From the NCBI RefSeq assembly GCF_038443675.1, contig NZ_CP151762.1:3348001-3412000 (forward strand): DNA of 64,000 bases, written 5' to 3'. Every line of letters begins with the position of its first letter. Position 1 is the first letter of the stretch. The DNA comes from Yoonia sp. G8-12 (GTDB lineage Bacteria > Pseudomonadota > Alphaproteobacteria > Rhodobacterales > Rhodobacteraceae). Below are positions 25,738-33,888 of this stretch, in pieces. Below the pieces are notes generated by a model. The model was given only the letters and a program-made list of their open reading frames with translations, did no database searches and had not been told where the DNA came from. The translations under genes and the position numbers were made by a program.

Positions 25738-26646
25738 TCAGGACAGCCAGACCGCCAGCGCCCCCATGAAAGCCAACGCAAGGGCCAGTGCCCATGTCCG
25801 CCACAATGTCTGAACGGTTCGCTCAACATCATCAGGCCCCAAGGTCCGCTCGCCTTCTGCGTTTACGAAGGGATACGCCTGCAGCACGCCATCATAACTG
25901 CGTGGCCCGCTGAGCGCGATATCCAGCCCATGCGCCATGGCCGCCTCGGGCCATCCGGCGTTGGGTGAGCGGTGCAATGGTGCTTCGCGCAAGATTGCCC
26001 TTGGATCAGGACGCGATGTGACCGCCCAGATCATCAGCGCCGTCAGCCGCGCGGGGATCAGGTTGAGCAGGTCATCAAGCTTGGCTGCGGCCCAGCCGAA
26101 GTCTTCATGCTTGGGTGTGCGATAGCCGATCATGCTGTCTGCCGTATTGGTGATCTTATAAGCCAGCAGGCCGGGCAGTCCCGTGATCGCAAACCAGAAG
26201 ATCGGGGCGATCACACCGTCCGATAGGTTTTCGGCAGCACTCTCAATGGCGGATCGCGCGACGCCAGGGGCATCCATATCCTTTGTATCGCGTCCGACAA
26301 TCATCGCGACACTACGGCGGGCATCGCCCAATGACAGACGCAGCGCATCCGCGACCGCCTGTACGTGCTCCACCAGCGACCGCTGCGCGAGAAGGATCGC
26401 GATGACGATGACATCTAGCAGGGATCCGGGCATGCTTTCGATGGCCCATCCAAGAATTATGGCGGCTGCGCAGAGCGCCACGATGGTGAGGAGCCCTGAC
26501 CGTTTTTTATGTTCGCCGGTGTTGAAACGCGCATCGCACCATCCAATCAACTGGCCCATCAGCACAGCGGGGTGCGCAAAGCGCGACCAGAGCCAGCGCG
26601 GCTCGCCCAAAAGCGCGTCAAGCAGCATGGCAAGGACGAGGGTCAA
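25738..26646 (-). CDS. cobD: Adenosylcobinamide-phosphate synthase
   Basis: A 302-residue CobD/CbiB integral membrane protein. It begins MTLVLAMLLDALLGEPRWLW; SAAENLSDGVIAPIFWF and NTADSMIGYRTPKHEDFGW are family signatures. It attaches aminopropanol phosphate (or its threonine-derived form) to adenosylcobyric acid. The start is a TTG at 26646 that overlaps the cobC stop (TTGA), giving a tight cobC-cobD coupling. It follows DUF1636 and cobC on the minus strand. Confidence 0.95.
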   Translation of the reverse strand: MTLVLAMLLDALLGEPRWLWSRFAHPAVLMGQLIGWCDARFNTGEHKKRSGLLTIVALCAAAIILGWAIESMPGSLLDVIVIAILLAQRSLVEHVQAVADALRLSLGDARRSVAMIVGRDTKDMDAPGVARSAIESAAENLSDGVIAPIFWFAITGLPGLLAYKITNTADSMIGYRTPKHEDFGWAAAKLDDLLNLIPARLTALMIWAVTSRPDPRAILREAPLHRSPNAGWPEAAMAHGLDIALSGPRSYDGVLQAYPFVNAEGERTLGPDDVERTVQTLWRTWALALALAFMGALAVWLS

Positions 26647-27578
26647 AGTGTGGCTTCCAGCTGCGCCCAGCGGTCTGGTGCTGGCAATCCAAGCCGTAGC
26701 CAGTCAGGGGCATAGGGGAAGGTGCGCGACCAGACATGGCTTTTGGCCAGTTGTGTTTGCAGGGCCGGAGCGTCGGCGACCTGGTAGAGCCGGAAAAGTG
26801 GCGTGCCGCCGATCAGCGCAGCCCCCGTTTGTGTCACCATCCTGTCCAAACGGTCGGCATCACTGGCGAGCCTAAGACGTGTCTCGTCAGCCCAGGCAGG
26901 ATCGGCCAGCGCTTCGGCACCGATGGCAAGTGCTGGCCCCGAGACTTGCCACGGCCCCAGAAGGTCGCGCAGCTTTGCGATGATTGCGGGGTCGCCGATG
27001 GCGAATCCAAGACGTAAACCCGCAAGCCCCCAGAATTTGCCAAAGCTTTTCAACACAACAGTGCCGGGGTTTGCGGCCAGATGGATCAGCGATTGATCTG
27101 GCATGATATCGCAGAAGCTTTCGTCAATGATTGTATAGGGGGCATCCAGATCACTGGCCTGCCAGATATGCCCGTCGGGATTGTTAGGGTGCACCGCGAC
27201 AAGCGCGTGGCTTGGGTCTTGACCCAAGCCCCACCCCGATGCGGTAAAGGCCGCTCCATGTTCGTTGTAGGTTGGCCCAGGGATGCAGACTTCGCCCATC
27301 GGGATCACGCGGGGCATTGCTGCGATAATGGCCGAGGCGCCCGTTGCGCCCAGAATTGCGGCCTGTTCAGGCACGTTCCAAAACCGCCGCGCAAGGGCAT
27401 ATAGGCGGTCAAAGGCGGCCTCATCAGGCAACGCCGTCCAAGCGTCATGTGGAAGGTCAGGCATGGGGTAAGGCACCGGGTTGATACCGGTCGAAAGGTC
27501 CAGCCAGCCAGCGCGGTCACCGCCGTAGGCAGCAATAGCCGCATCAATGCCGCCGCCATGATCGCGTTTTTCTATCAT
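26643..27578 (-). CDS. cobC: Threonine-phosphate decarboxylase (CobC)
   Basis: About 311 residues, a fold-type I PLP enzyme. It starts MIEKRDHGGGIDAAIAAYGG and continues WLDLSTGINP; the PLP lysine is in VVLKSFGKFWGLAGLRLGFA. It makes aminopropanol phosphate for the nucleotide loop by decarboxylating threonine phosphate. The ATG at 27578 overlaps the DUF1636 stop (ATGA), which fixes the start against longer open forms. It feeds CobD, encoded immediately downstream. Confidence 0.94.
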   Translation of the reverse strand: MIEKRDHGGGIDAAIAAYGGDRAGWLDLSTGINPVPYPMPDLPHDAWTALPDEAAFDRLYALARRFWNVPEQAAILGATGASAIIAAMPRVIPMGEVCIPGPTYNEHGAAFTASGWGLGQDPSHALVAVHPNNPDGHIWQASDLDAPYTIIDESFCDIMPDQSLIHLAANPGTVVLKSFGKFWGLAGLRLGFAIGDPAIIAKLRDLLGPWQVSGPALAIGAEALADPAWADETRLRLASDADRLDRMVTQTGAALIGGTPLFRLYQVADAPALQTQLAKSHVWSRTFPYAPDWLRLGLPAPDRWAQLEATL

Positions 27579-27946
27579 TCTTTTGGTAGCGGTGGGTGGC
27601 GGGTAACGAAATGGCCCTTCACGGCCTGCGGCCATTCGCGATAGGGCACTTGGCCTGTGTCAGAGTTCGCATGGGCTGTTGCATAGGCGACAATGCCTTC
27701 CGCCGCCTCTGCCGAAGGGGTGAATGTGCCCAAGGTGTAGTTCAATTTCCCCGCACTTTGAATCGCCACGTTGCAAGCGTTCTTGCAGCCCATCAAACAG
27801 GACACACGTCGTGTTCTTACTTCATTCAGGCCGGTTGCTGCCGCCTCGACTAAGGTGGCCAGCGCTTCCCCATCGGTTTGCGTCATTTCGCCCGTGTCCC
27901 ACCCGTCTTGTTTGCACGTGTCGCAGATCGTGATCCAGGTTGTCAT
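27575..27946 (-). CDS. DUF1636 cysteine-rich metal-binding-type protein
   Basis: About 123 residues. Four cysteine positions stand out: ITICDTCKQDG near the start and SCLMGCKNACNV in the middle, a thioredoxin-like [2Fe-2S] ferredoxin-type arrangement. Members of DUF1636 are repeatedly found in cobalamin clusters, where a metal or electron-carrier role has been supposed but not proven. It is the first gene of DUF1636-cobC-cobD, with an ATGA overlap to cobC. I chose the ATG at 27946. Confidence 0.85.
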   Translation of the reverse strand: MTTWITICDTCKQDGWDTGEMTQTDGEALATLVEAAATGLNEVRTRRVSCLMGCKNACNVAIQSAGKLNYTLGTFTPSAEAAEGIVAYATAHANSDTGQVPYREWPQAVKGHFVTRHPPLPKE

Positions 27947-28048
27947 GCTCTTTCGCCCAATATTCTTGCGGTTCTTCAAGCGGGTTTCCGCCTCTTGACC
28001 ACGCGCATGCGCGTAACTCTGCCCTTTAGTACAGGTGCCCTCATAGCG

Positions 28049-28063
28049 TTAACACTTCGTTAA
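28049..28063. promoter_or_regulatory. CtrA-type box (TTAA-N7-TTAA)
   Basis: TTAA, seven bases, TTAA is the full consensus for the alphaproteobacterial cell-cycle regulator CtrA. It lies 82 bases upstream of the receiver-protein start. A single match could arise by chance, but the location in a promoter region supports it. Confidence 0.55.
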
Positions 28064-28144
28064 CACATTAGGCACAGTCCTGTCTGACAAAGGTTAAAAA
28101 ACCGTCAATTCAAATCCCAAATTCGTCACAAGCGGGGAGTAATT

Positions 28145-28543
28145 ATGCGCGCACTGATTGTCCAACGAAATGAAGACCTCGGCGGCGTCTGGAAGCGGCA
28201 TCTTGAGCGCCTTGAGGTGGACGTTACCCTTGTTCAAAGCGCGACAGCTGCGCTGAGCCTTATCGGCTTGGAGCCTTTCGACGTGATTGTGCTGGACGTT
28301 GTTCTTGCCGAGGGCAGTGCTTTGGCGGTTGCCGATGTCGCACGTTTCCGACAACCGCGTGCCAATATCGTTTTTGTCACCGACACGACGTTCTTTTCAG
28401 ACGGGTCGATCTTCAACTATGCGGCCAATGCGCGTGCCTTTGTGAAAACGGCAACGCCCCCGCAGGACCTTGCCGCGATAGTGCATCACTACGGGGCTAC
28501 TGCCCACGACCGTGCGGCGCATCATAGTTCAGGATCGGGTTGA
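28145..28543 (+). CDS. Stand-alone receiver-domain protein
   Basis: A 132-residue receiver fold with no output domain. The phosphoacceptor aspartate is Asp51 (FDVIVLDVVL) and the switch lysine is Lys101 (AFVKT). The acidic pair normally after strand one is missing; VQRNED stands there, so magnesium binding and phosphorylation may be weak or altered. The C-terminus is a histidine- and serine-rich tail. The ATG has a GGGGAGT site. A CtrA-type box upstream suggests cell-cycle or motility-linked control. The 3' end overlaps the convergent reductase gene by 47 bases. Confidence 0.8.
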   Translation: MRALIVQRNEDLGGVWKRHLERLEVDVTLVQSATAALSLIGLEPFDVIVLDVVLAEGSALAVADVARFRQPRANIVFVTDTTFFSDGSIFNYAANARAFVKTATPPQDLAAIVHHYGATAHDRAAHHSSGSG

Positions 28544-29474
28544 TCGGCAAAATCCGGTGCGGGTTAATCGTCTCATGGCTATAGTGGTAGTGCCGGACGA
28601 TGTGGTCCATGTTCACCGTCGCTGCGATCCCGGGCATCTGGTACAGTTCGCGCAGATAACCTGACAGGTTGGGGTAATCCGCGATCCGCTTGCGATTACA
28701 TTTGAAATGCAGGTGGTAGACCGGATCGAAACGCACCAGCGTGGTCCAAAGCCGCCAATCCGCCTCGGTCAGCCGATCACCCATGAGATAGCGGTTGTCG
28801 CTCAGGCGTTCCTCCAGCCAGTCGAGGGTGTCAAAAAGCGGATGGACCGCTTTGTCATAGGCGTCTTGTGATGTTGCAAACCCCGATTTGTAAACACCAT
28901 TGTTGAGCGTGTCATAAATGCGGTCATTCACCGGAGCGATGGCATCGCGCAATTCTGTGGGCCAATAATCGTGGGTATTGCCGGTAATGTGGTCGAAGGC
29001 GGAATTGAGCATCCGGATAATCTCGGAACTTTCGTTGGAGACGATCGTTTCGCGTTTCTTGTCCCATAATATCGGAACGGTCACGCGCCCGTTCATATCG
29101 GGCAGCGCCTTGAGATAAATATCGCGTGCGAACGATACACCATAGAGCGTGTCACCTGTCGCACCGTGGTCGTCGGTTTCAAAGGTCCAACCATCAGACA
29201 GCATATCAGGATGCACAGCAGAAATGCTGATATGGTCGGTCAGGTTTTTCAATTGGCGAAAGATCAGCGTGCGGTGCGCCCATGGGCATGCGTATGAGAC
29301 ATAAAGATGGTAGCGCCCGCTTTGTGCTTCAAAGCCGCCCTCACCGGAAGGTCCCGCCGATCCGTCTGCGGTGATCCAGTTGCGAAACTGGGCTTCTTTG
29401 CGCTCGAACGCGCCACCGGATTTTTTGGTATCGTACCAGACATCATGCCAAACGCCGTCAACAAGTTGGCCCAT
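28497..29474 (-). CDS. Glutathionyl-hydroquinone reductase (omega-type GST, YqjG-like)
   Basis: A 325-residue glutathione S-transferase of the Xi type. The thioredoxin-fold N-domain has the catalytic cysteine in SYACPWAHRTLIFRQLK, and SNESSEIIRMLNSAF is the glutathione-binding loop; the C-terminal helical domain has ERLSDNRYLMGDRLTEADWR. Such enzymes reduce glutathionyl-hydroquinones in the cytosol. The ATG at 29474 follows AGGGATAAG. It converges on the receiver gene with a 47-base overlap. Confidence 0.92.
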   Translation of the reverse strand: MGQLVDGVWHDVWYDTKKSGGAFERKEAQFRNWITADGSAGPSGEGGFEAQSGRYHLYVSYACPWAHRTLIFRQLKNLTDHISISAVHPDMLSDGWTFETDDHGATGDTLYGVSFARDIYLKALPDMNGRVTVPILWDKKRETIVSNESSEIIRMLNSAFDHITGNTHDYWPTELRDAIAPVNDRIYDTLNNGVYKSGFATSQDAYDKAVHPLFDTLDWLEERLSDNRYLMGDRLTEADWRLWTTLVRFDPVYHLHFKCNRKRIADYPNLSGYLRELYQMPGIAATVNMDHIVRHYHYSHETINPHRILPINPILNYDAPHGRGQ

Positions 29475-29781
29475 TTTGCTTATCCCTTTATTGCTTGAAG
29501 CGGAGCTAGCGCGTCTGCATCATGAAACAAAGGTCTGTAAGGGCGCATCTTTGGTGCATGAGTGCACATATCGCCCGTTGCGGCCTGCCGCCGCATCGCA
29601 TGATTGCGTCGCTTAAGCGTTTGCTCCTGCGCCTTGCTCTCTCTATACGATGTGCGACGAAGCCGCGCTGCGGCCAGAGAGGTTGGAGATAGGTCGGTTG
29701 ACCCAAGACGGGAACCGGGCATCACATCGTCAAGACCCGCAGGCCGGGGCCTCTTGTGATGCATAAATAAGGAGGATGCCC
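29475..29781 (+). promoter_or_regulatory. Gene-free leader upstream of the cbiX operon, with a nested hairpin
   Basis: No gene is seen in these 307 bases. Close to the next start, GCATCACA (29719-29726) pairs perfectly with TGTGATGC (29755-29762), and AGGC/GCCT (29741-29744 with 29749-29752) forms an inner stem. GGTC GGTT GACC further upstream can form a small hairpin. The outer stem ends nine bases before the GGAGG site. I could not find the conserved boxes of a cobalamin riboswitch. The stem could be a translational or termination control. Confidence 0.4.
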
Positions 29782-30000
29782 ATGCGGGGACTGCTGACAT
29801 TTATCTTTTTGGTCGCCGGTTCATCGGCCTTTGCACACCCGGGCCATTGGGCCGAGGTCGCAGGGCACGGTCACTGGATTGCGGGTGCAGCGATTGCGCT
29901 TGCAGGTCTGGCGGCTCTTTGGGGTGCGTCCAAAGAGAAAGCAGCGAAGAAAGATGATGTCGAGGCAGAAGACGAAGAGCTGGAAGAGGAAACCGCATGA
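29782..30000 (+). CDS. Small membrane protein with histidine motif before cbiX (DUF6732-like)
   Basis: Seventy-two residues: an N-terminal signal-like helix (LLTFIFLVAGSSAFA), a histidine-rich periplasmic piece (HPGHWAEVAGHGHW), a second membrane helix and an acidic cytosolic tail (DDVEAEDEELEEE). Two ATGs are possible, at 29776 and 29782; the GGAGG site directly touches the first, so the second, with a six-base spacer, is the likely start. The gene overlaps cbiX (ATGA). The histidines and the link to cbiX suggest cobalt handling; this is inference. Confidence 0.7.
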   Translation: MRGLLTFIFLVAGSSAFAHPGHWAEVAGHGHWIAGAAIALAGLAALWGASKEKAAKKDDVEAEDEELEEETA

Positions 30001-31220
30001 AAACCGGAGTAATGATTTGCGGCCATGGTTCGCGCAGCCAATCCGCCGTCGATGAATTTGCCACCTTGGCCGACAAGCTGCCCGCCTATTTGCCCGAAGA
30101 CTGGCTTACCGACTACGGTTATCTGGAATTCGCCAACCCTGTGATCCGCGATGGTCTGGATAAGCTGCGCGAAGCAGGCTGTGAGCGGATTTTGGCAGTG
30201 CCGGGCATGCTCTTTGCGGCGATGCACGCCAAGAATGATATCCCCACCGTGCTGAACTCCTATGCGGCCAAACATGGAATCACGGTGCAATATGGCCGTG
30301 AACTTGGCGTTGATCCCAAGATGATCGCTGCTGCTGCGGGGCGGATTCAGGACGCGGTCGACAAAGCGAATACCGAACATGGCGACATGCCCCTTACCGA
30401 GACCTGTCTGGTCGTCATCGGGCGCGGCGCGTCCGATCCCGACGCCAACGGAAACGTGGCCAAGATCGCGCGGATGCTGCAAGAGGGCATGGGTTTCGGT
30501 TGGTGCGAAGTGGGTTATTCAGGCGTGACGTTCCCGCTGGTTGAACCCTGTTTGCAGCATGTGGCGCGCTTGCCTTACAAACGTGTCATCGTGTTCCCGT
30601 ATTTCCTGTTCTCGGGCATTCTGATCGACCGCATCTACGGGTTCACCGATCAGGTTGCCGCGGAACATCCCGGTATCCAGTTTATCAAAGCGGGCTACTT
30701 GGGCGATCATCCCAAGGTGCTGGAAACCTTTGCGGAACGGATCATGGAGCAGGTGAGCGCGACGCCGCCGCCAAACTGCGGCATCTGCGGCTATCGCAGT
30801 CAGGTGTTGGCGCTGGAAGAGGGCAAGAGCCATAAGATTAGCACCGAAGACCGTGCGCACCCTGCCTTTGGTGCGGTACCACCATCAACCTGCGTGCTGT
30901 GCAAATACCGCACTGCTGTTCTGGGGTTCGAAGGCGAGGTTGGCGCTGTTCAAGAAAGCCACCACCACCACGTAGAAGGGCAAGGCGCGAATGCGCCCGG
31001 GTCTAACGTGGCTGATTGCGCGCATTGTGATACGTTCTGTACTGGCATGTGTCGTCTTGTGGCTGCCGATCATCACCACGATCATCACCACGATCACCAC
31101 CACCACCACCACGATCATGATCACGACCATGACCATCACCACGATCACCATCACGCGCCTTACCCACATGCCAAACATCCGCATGGGCCAGAAAGCGCGC
31201 GCAAGGTGAAATCAGACTGA
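29997..31220 (+). CDS. cbiX: Sirohydrochlorin cobaltochelatase, long form with Cys and His-rich tail
   Basis: A 407-residue CbiX. The N-terminal chelatase half starts MKTGVMICGHGSRSQSAVDE and repeats the fold in a second module (CLVVIGRGASDPDANGN). Towards the end come CGIC (about 260), CVLC (about 300) and CAHCDTFCTGMC (about 341-352), likely metal or Fe-S ligands, then a tail of about 40 residues made mostly of histidine and aspartate. Long CbiX proteins with a His-rich part and Fe-S cluster are known from Bacillus. It inserts cobalt at the sirohydrochlorin stage. First catalytic gene of a corrin operon. Confidence 0.9.
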   Translation: MKTGVMICGHGSRSQSAVDEFATLADKLPAYLPEDWLTDYGYLEFANPVIRDGLDKLREAGCERILAVPGMLFAAMHAKNDIPTVLNSYAAKHGITVQYGRELGVDPKMIAAAAGRIQDAVDKANTEHGDMPLTETCLVVIGRGASDPDANGNVAKIARMLQEGMGFGWCEVGYSGVTFPLVEPCLQHVARLPYKRVIVFPYFLFSGILIDRIYGFTDQVAAEHPGIQFIKAGYLGDHPKVLETFAERIMEQVSATPPPNCGICGYRSQVLALEEGKSHKISTEDRAHPAFGAVPPSTCVLCKYRTAVLGFEGEVGAVQESHHHHVEGQGANAPGSNVADCAHCDTFCTGMCRLVAADHHHDHHHDHHHHHHDHDHDHDHHHDHHHAPYPHAKHPHGPESARKVKSD

Positions 31221-31221
31221 T

Positions 31222-31258
31222 CATCATCTTGCTTTGAAAACTCCCGCCGGAGGCTCCG
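31222..31258 (-). repeat. Dispersed repeat copy between cbiX and cobH
   Basis: On the minus strand it reads GGAGCCTCCGGCGGGAGTTT followed by TCAAAGCAAGATGATGA, like the copies at 13529 and 44442. It fills the space between cbiX and cobH almost completely. In the plus direction it supplies a GGAGG that could act as a ribosome site for a TTG at 31263. Confidence 0.8.
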
Positions 31259-31289
31259 GCACTTGCCACACAAAACAAAGGCCTGCCAT

Positions 31290-31925
31290 TTGCGCCCCTA
31301 CGAAAAAGACCCAACAGCGATCTATGCCCAGAGCTTTGCGACTGTGCGCGACGAGGCGCGGTTGGAGCGTTTTGCGCCCGCGATGCAGCCTTTGATTACG
31401 CGTCTGGTCCATGCCTGCGGTATGATCGAGGTGGCGGACCGTTTGTCGTTTTCGCAAGGCGCGGCCGAGGCGGGGCGTGCAGCCCTTGCTGCCGGTGCAC
31501 CGGTGCTTTGCGACTGCGAAATGGTGGGCGCGGGTATTATTCGTCGCTACCTGCCTGCTGACAACGAGGTAGTTGTCACACTGAACGATCCTGCCGTGCC
31601 AGCACTGGCACAACAGATTGGAAACACGCGATCCGCCGCAGCGGTTGAACTTTGGCGCGACCGCATCGAAGGCGCAGTGGTGGCGATCGGTAACGCGCCA
31701 ACAGCACTTTTTCATTTGCTTGAATTGCTAGATGCAGGCTGGCCGAAACCTGCGGTCATTTTGGGTTTTCCTGTCGGTTTTATCGGGGCCGCTGAAAGCA
31801 AGGCAGAACTCGCCGCAAACCCGCGTGGTTGCGACTATGTTGCTTTGCGCGGACGTCGTGGCGGGTCTGCTATGGCATCTGCGGCGGTGAATGCGCTGGC
31901 AGCGGGGTTACCCGAGGATGTGTAA
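31290..31925 (+). CDS. cobH: Precorrin-8X methylmutase
   Basis: About 211 residues. YEKDPTAIYAQSFATVRDEA is the family start; the catalytic histidine region is LVHACGMIEVADRL, and CDCEMVGAGIIRR and GFPVGFIGAAESK follow. It moves a methyl group from C-11 to C-12 to give hydrogenobyrinate. No ATG fits; a TTG at 31290 matches the usual N-terminus, while a TTG at 31263 next to the repeat is an alternative. Part of the corrin-ring operon with cobL. Confidence 0.9.
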   Translation: MRPYEKDPTAIYAQSFATVRDEARLERFAPAMQPLITRLVHACGMIEVADRLSFSQGAAEAGRAALAAGAPVLCDCEMVGAGIIRRYLPADNEVVVTLNDPAVPALAQQIGNTRSAAAVELWRDRIEGAVVAIGNAPTALFHLLELLDAGWPKPAVILGFPVGFIGAAESKAELAANPRGCDYVALRGRRGGSAMASAAVNALAAGLPEDV

Positions 31926-31987
31926 GCAGGTGCTTGTCTCGCCTAACGGGCATGTCGCGCGAAGCCTTGGGCACGAGGTGGCAACCA

Positions 31988-33190
31988 ATGGCTGATCCTT
32001 GGCTGCACATTGTCGGAATTGGTGAAGACGGGATGGAGGGCCTTGTTCCCGCTACCCGCGCCGTGGTTGAGGCCGCCGAAGTTATCATCGGCGGGGACCG
32101 TCACCATACGTTGACCGAAACGGTCAGCGCCGAACGTTTGGCATGGCCGCATCCCTTTGACGCGCTCATTTCGACCATCGAAACACTGCGCGGCAAACGC
32201 GTTGTGATCCTCGCCACCGGTGATCCGCTTTGGTTTTCGGTCGGGGCCCGCATTGGCCGCGCGATTGATCCGTCCGAGATCGTCTATCACCCCCAGCTTT
32301 CCGCCTTTCAGCTTGCGGCGGCACGTATGGGCTGGTCACTGCCTGACGTCGAAACGCTCACCGTGCATGGTCGTCCGGTCGAGCAGATGATCGCCTTTAT
32401 CCAGCCCGACGCGCAATTGCTGGTGCTGACAACCGGGGCCGAGACACCCGCGCAAATCGCGCGTTTCCTGACGGAACGCGGTTTTGGGAAATCGCGCATG
32501 ACCGTGCTTGCGGCAATGGGCGGCAAAGATGAGGCGCGCTTTGATGGGCTCGCAGAAAGCTGGAATCATACGGTGCCTGCGTTCAATACGCTGGCAGTGC
32601 ACTGTGTGGCCGCGCCTGATGCGGCTTTGCTGCCGCGTGTGCCGGGACTGGCGGATGATCTCTTCCTTTCCGACGGCACTATGACCAAGCAAGAGGTGCG
32701 CGCAGCGACCGTCGCCAAATTGATGCCGATGCGTGGTGCGCTTTTATGGGATATCGGCACTGGCTGCGGGTCGGTGGCGATCGAATGGATGCGCGCCGCG
32801 CGCTATGCCCGCGCCATCGGGATTGAGCCGCGCGCAGATCGTCGCGCGATGGCCGCCGCAAATGCGCTGGCGCTGGGCGCACCGAAGCTGGTGTTGGTTG
32901 AAGGGTCTGTTCCAGAAGCACTAACGGGGCTGGACGCGCCTGATGCGATTTTTATCGGGGGCGGTTTGAGCCGGGCTACCTTTGATGCGGCTTGGGCTGC
33001 CTTGCGTCCGTTGGGGCGGCTGGTGGCCAATGCCGTGACGCTGGAAAGCGAGGCCGAGCTGATCGCGCTGCATAAAGAGCATGGTGGCGATTTGGTGAAG
33101 CTGCAGGTCCATCGCGCAGAACCAGTGGGCCGATTGACAGGTTGGCGTCCGTCCATGCCGGTCACCCAATGGAGCTTGGTCAAGCGATGA
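31988..33190 (+). CDS. cobL: Precorrin-6Y C5,15-methyltransferase (decarboxylating), CbiE/CbiT fusion
   Basis: A 400-residue two-domain enzyme. The N-terminal CbiE part (about 1-200) has LHIVGIGEDGMEGL and ATGDPLWFSVGARIG; the C-terminal CbiT part has the S-adenosylmethionine motif WDIGTGCGSVAIEW at about residues 252-265 and IFIGGGLSRATFDAAW. It methylates C-5 and C-15 and removes the C-12 acetate carboxyl. The ATG at 31988 has GAGG upstream. Its stop overlaps the cobI start (ATGA). Confidence 0.94.
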   Translation: MADPWLHIVGIGEDGMEGLVPATRAVVEAAEVIIGGDRHHTLTETVSAERLAWPHPFDALISTIETLRGKRVVILATGDPLWFSVGARIGRAIDPSEIVYHPQLSAFQLAAARMGWSLPDVETLTVHGRPVEQMIAFIQPDAQLLVLTTGAETPAQIARFLTERGFGKSRMTVLAAMGGKDEARFDGLAESWNHTVPAFNTLAVHCVAAPDAALLPRVPGLADDLFLSDGTMTKQEVRAATVAKLMPMRGALLWDIGTGCGSVAIEWMRAARYARAIGIEPRADRRAMAAANALALGAPKLVLVEGSVPEALTGLDAPDAIFIGGGLSRATFDAAWAALRPLGRLVANAVTLESEAELIALHKEHGGDLVKLQVHRAEPVGRLTGWRPSMPVTQWSLVKR

Positions 33191-33888
33191 CGGGTGTTTT
33201 GTATGGTGTAGGCCTTGGGCCGGGTGCGCCGGATCTGATGACACTGCGAGCGGCACGCCTGATTGAGGGGGCAGGTGTCATTGCCTATCCTACGCTTGCA
33301 GGGGCTGCCAGTTTTGCGCGTGCGATTGCGGCGGATTTGATTGACCCCGATGCGCAAGAGATCGTGATGGATGTCCCGATGTCGGTGGAACGCGCGCCGG
33401 CGCAAGCCGCCTATGACAAGGGCGCCGCAGAAATCGCCGCCGCCCTTGATGCAGGCCATGATGTTGTTTGCTTGTGTGAAGGGGATCCGTTCTTTTACGG
33501 CTCATTCATGTATCTTTTCGCGCGGCTCTCTGACGCTTACCGCGTCGAGATTGTGCCCGGTGTGACATCCGTGACAGCCTGTGCTGCCCGCGCGCGGATG
33601 CCGCTGGCCGCCCGCAACGAGCGGTTGACGGTTCTGCCCGGCCCATTGCCCGAGGATGAGCTGCGCGCCCGTATCGAAGGTGCCGAAAGTGTTGTGATCA
33701 TGAAGGTCGGTCGCCATCTGGCCAAGATCAAAGGCGTGATTGAAGCACTCGGCCTGACTGATGGTGCCGTCTATGTCGAGCGCGCAACCCTACCCGAAGA
33801 GGTGGTCTTACCGCTGGCGGATGCCCCCGAAAAGGCACCGTATTTTTCAATGATTTTGCTGACAAAAGGGGCCGATCCGTGGCTATGA
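33187..33888 (+). CDS. cobI: Precorrin-2 C20-methyltransferase
   Basis: A 233-residue tetrapyrrole methylase. It has YGVGLGPGAPDLMTLRA at the N-terminus, CLCEGDPFFYGSFMYL and VPGVTSVTACAARA, all typical of CobI/CbiL. It adds the C-20 methyl group to precorrin-2. The ATG overlaps the cobL stop and its own stop overlaps the next ATG, so cobL, cobI and cbiG/cobJ are coupled. Confidence 0.94.
   Translation: MTGVLYGVGLGPGAPDLMTLRAARLIEGAGVIAYPTLAGAASFARAIAADLIDPDAQEIVMDVPMSVERAPAQAAYDKGAAEIAAALDAGHDVVCLCEGDPFFYGSFMYLFARLSDAYRVEIVPGVTSVTACAARARMPLAARNERLTVLPGPLPEDELRARIEGAESVVIMKVGRHLAKIKGVIEALGLTDGAVYVERATLPEEVVLPLADAPEKAPYFSMILLTKGADPWL

Noticed and set aside
29475..29781. Cobalamin riboswitch before the cbiX operon
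   Set aside because: None of the conserved riboswitch boxes could be found by eye; a covariance model search would be decisive.
31070..31160. Short repeated units CACCACGATCAC resembling a tandem repeat or CRISPR
   Set aside because: They are histidine and aspartate codons of the CbiX tail, in frame, without spacers.
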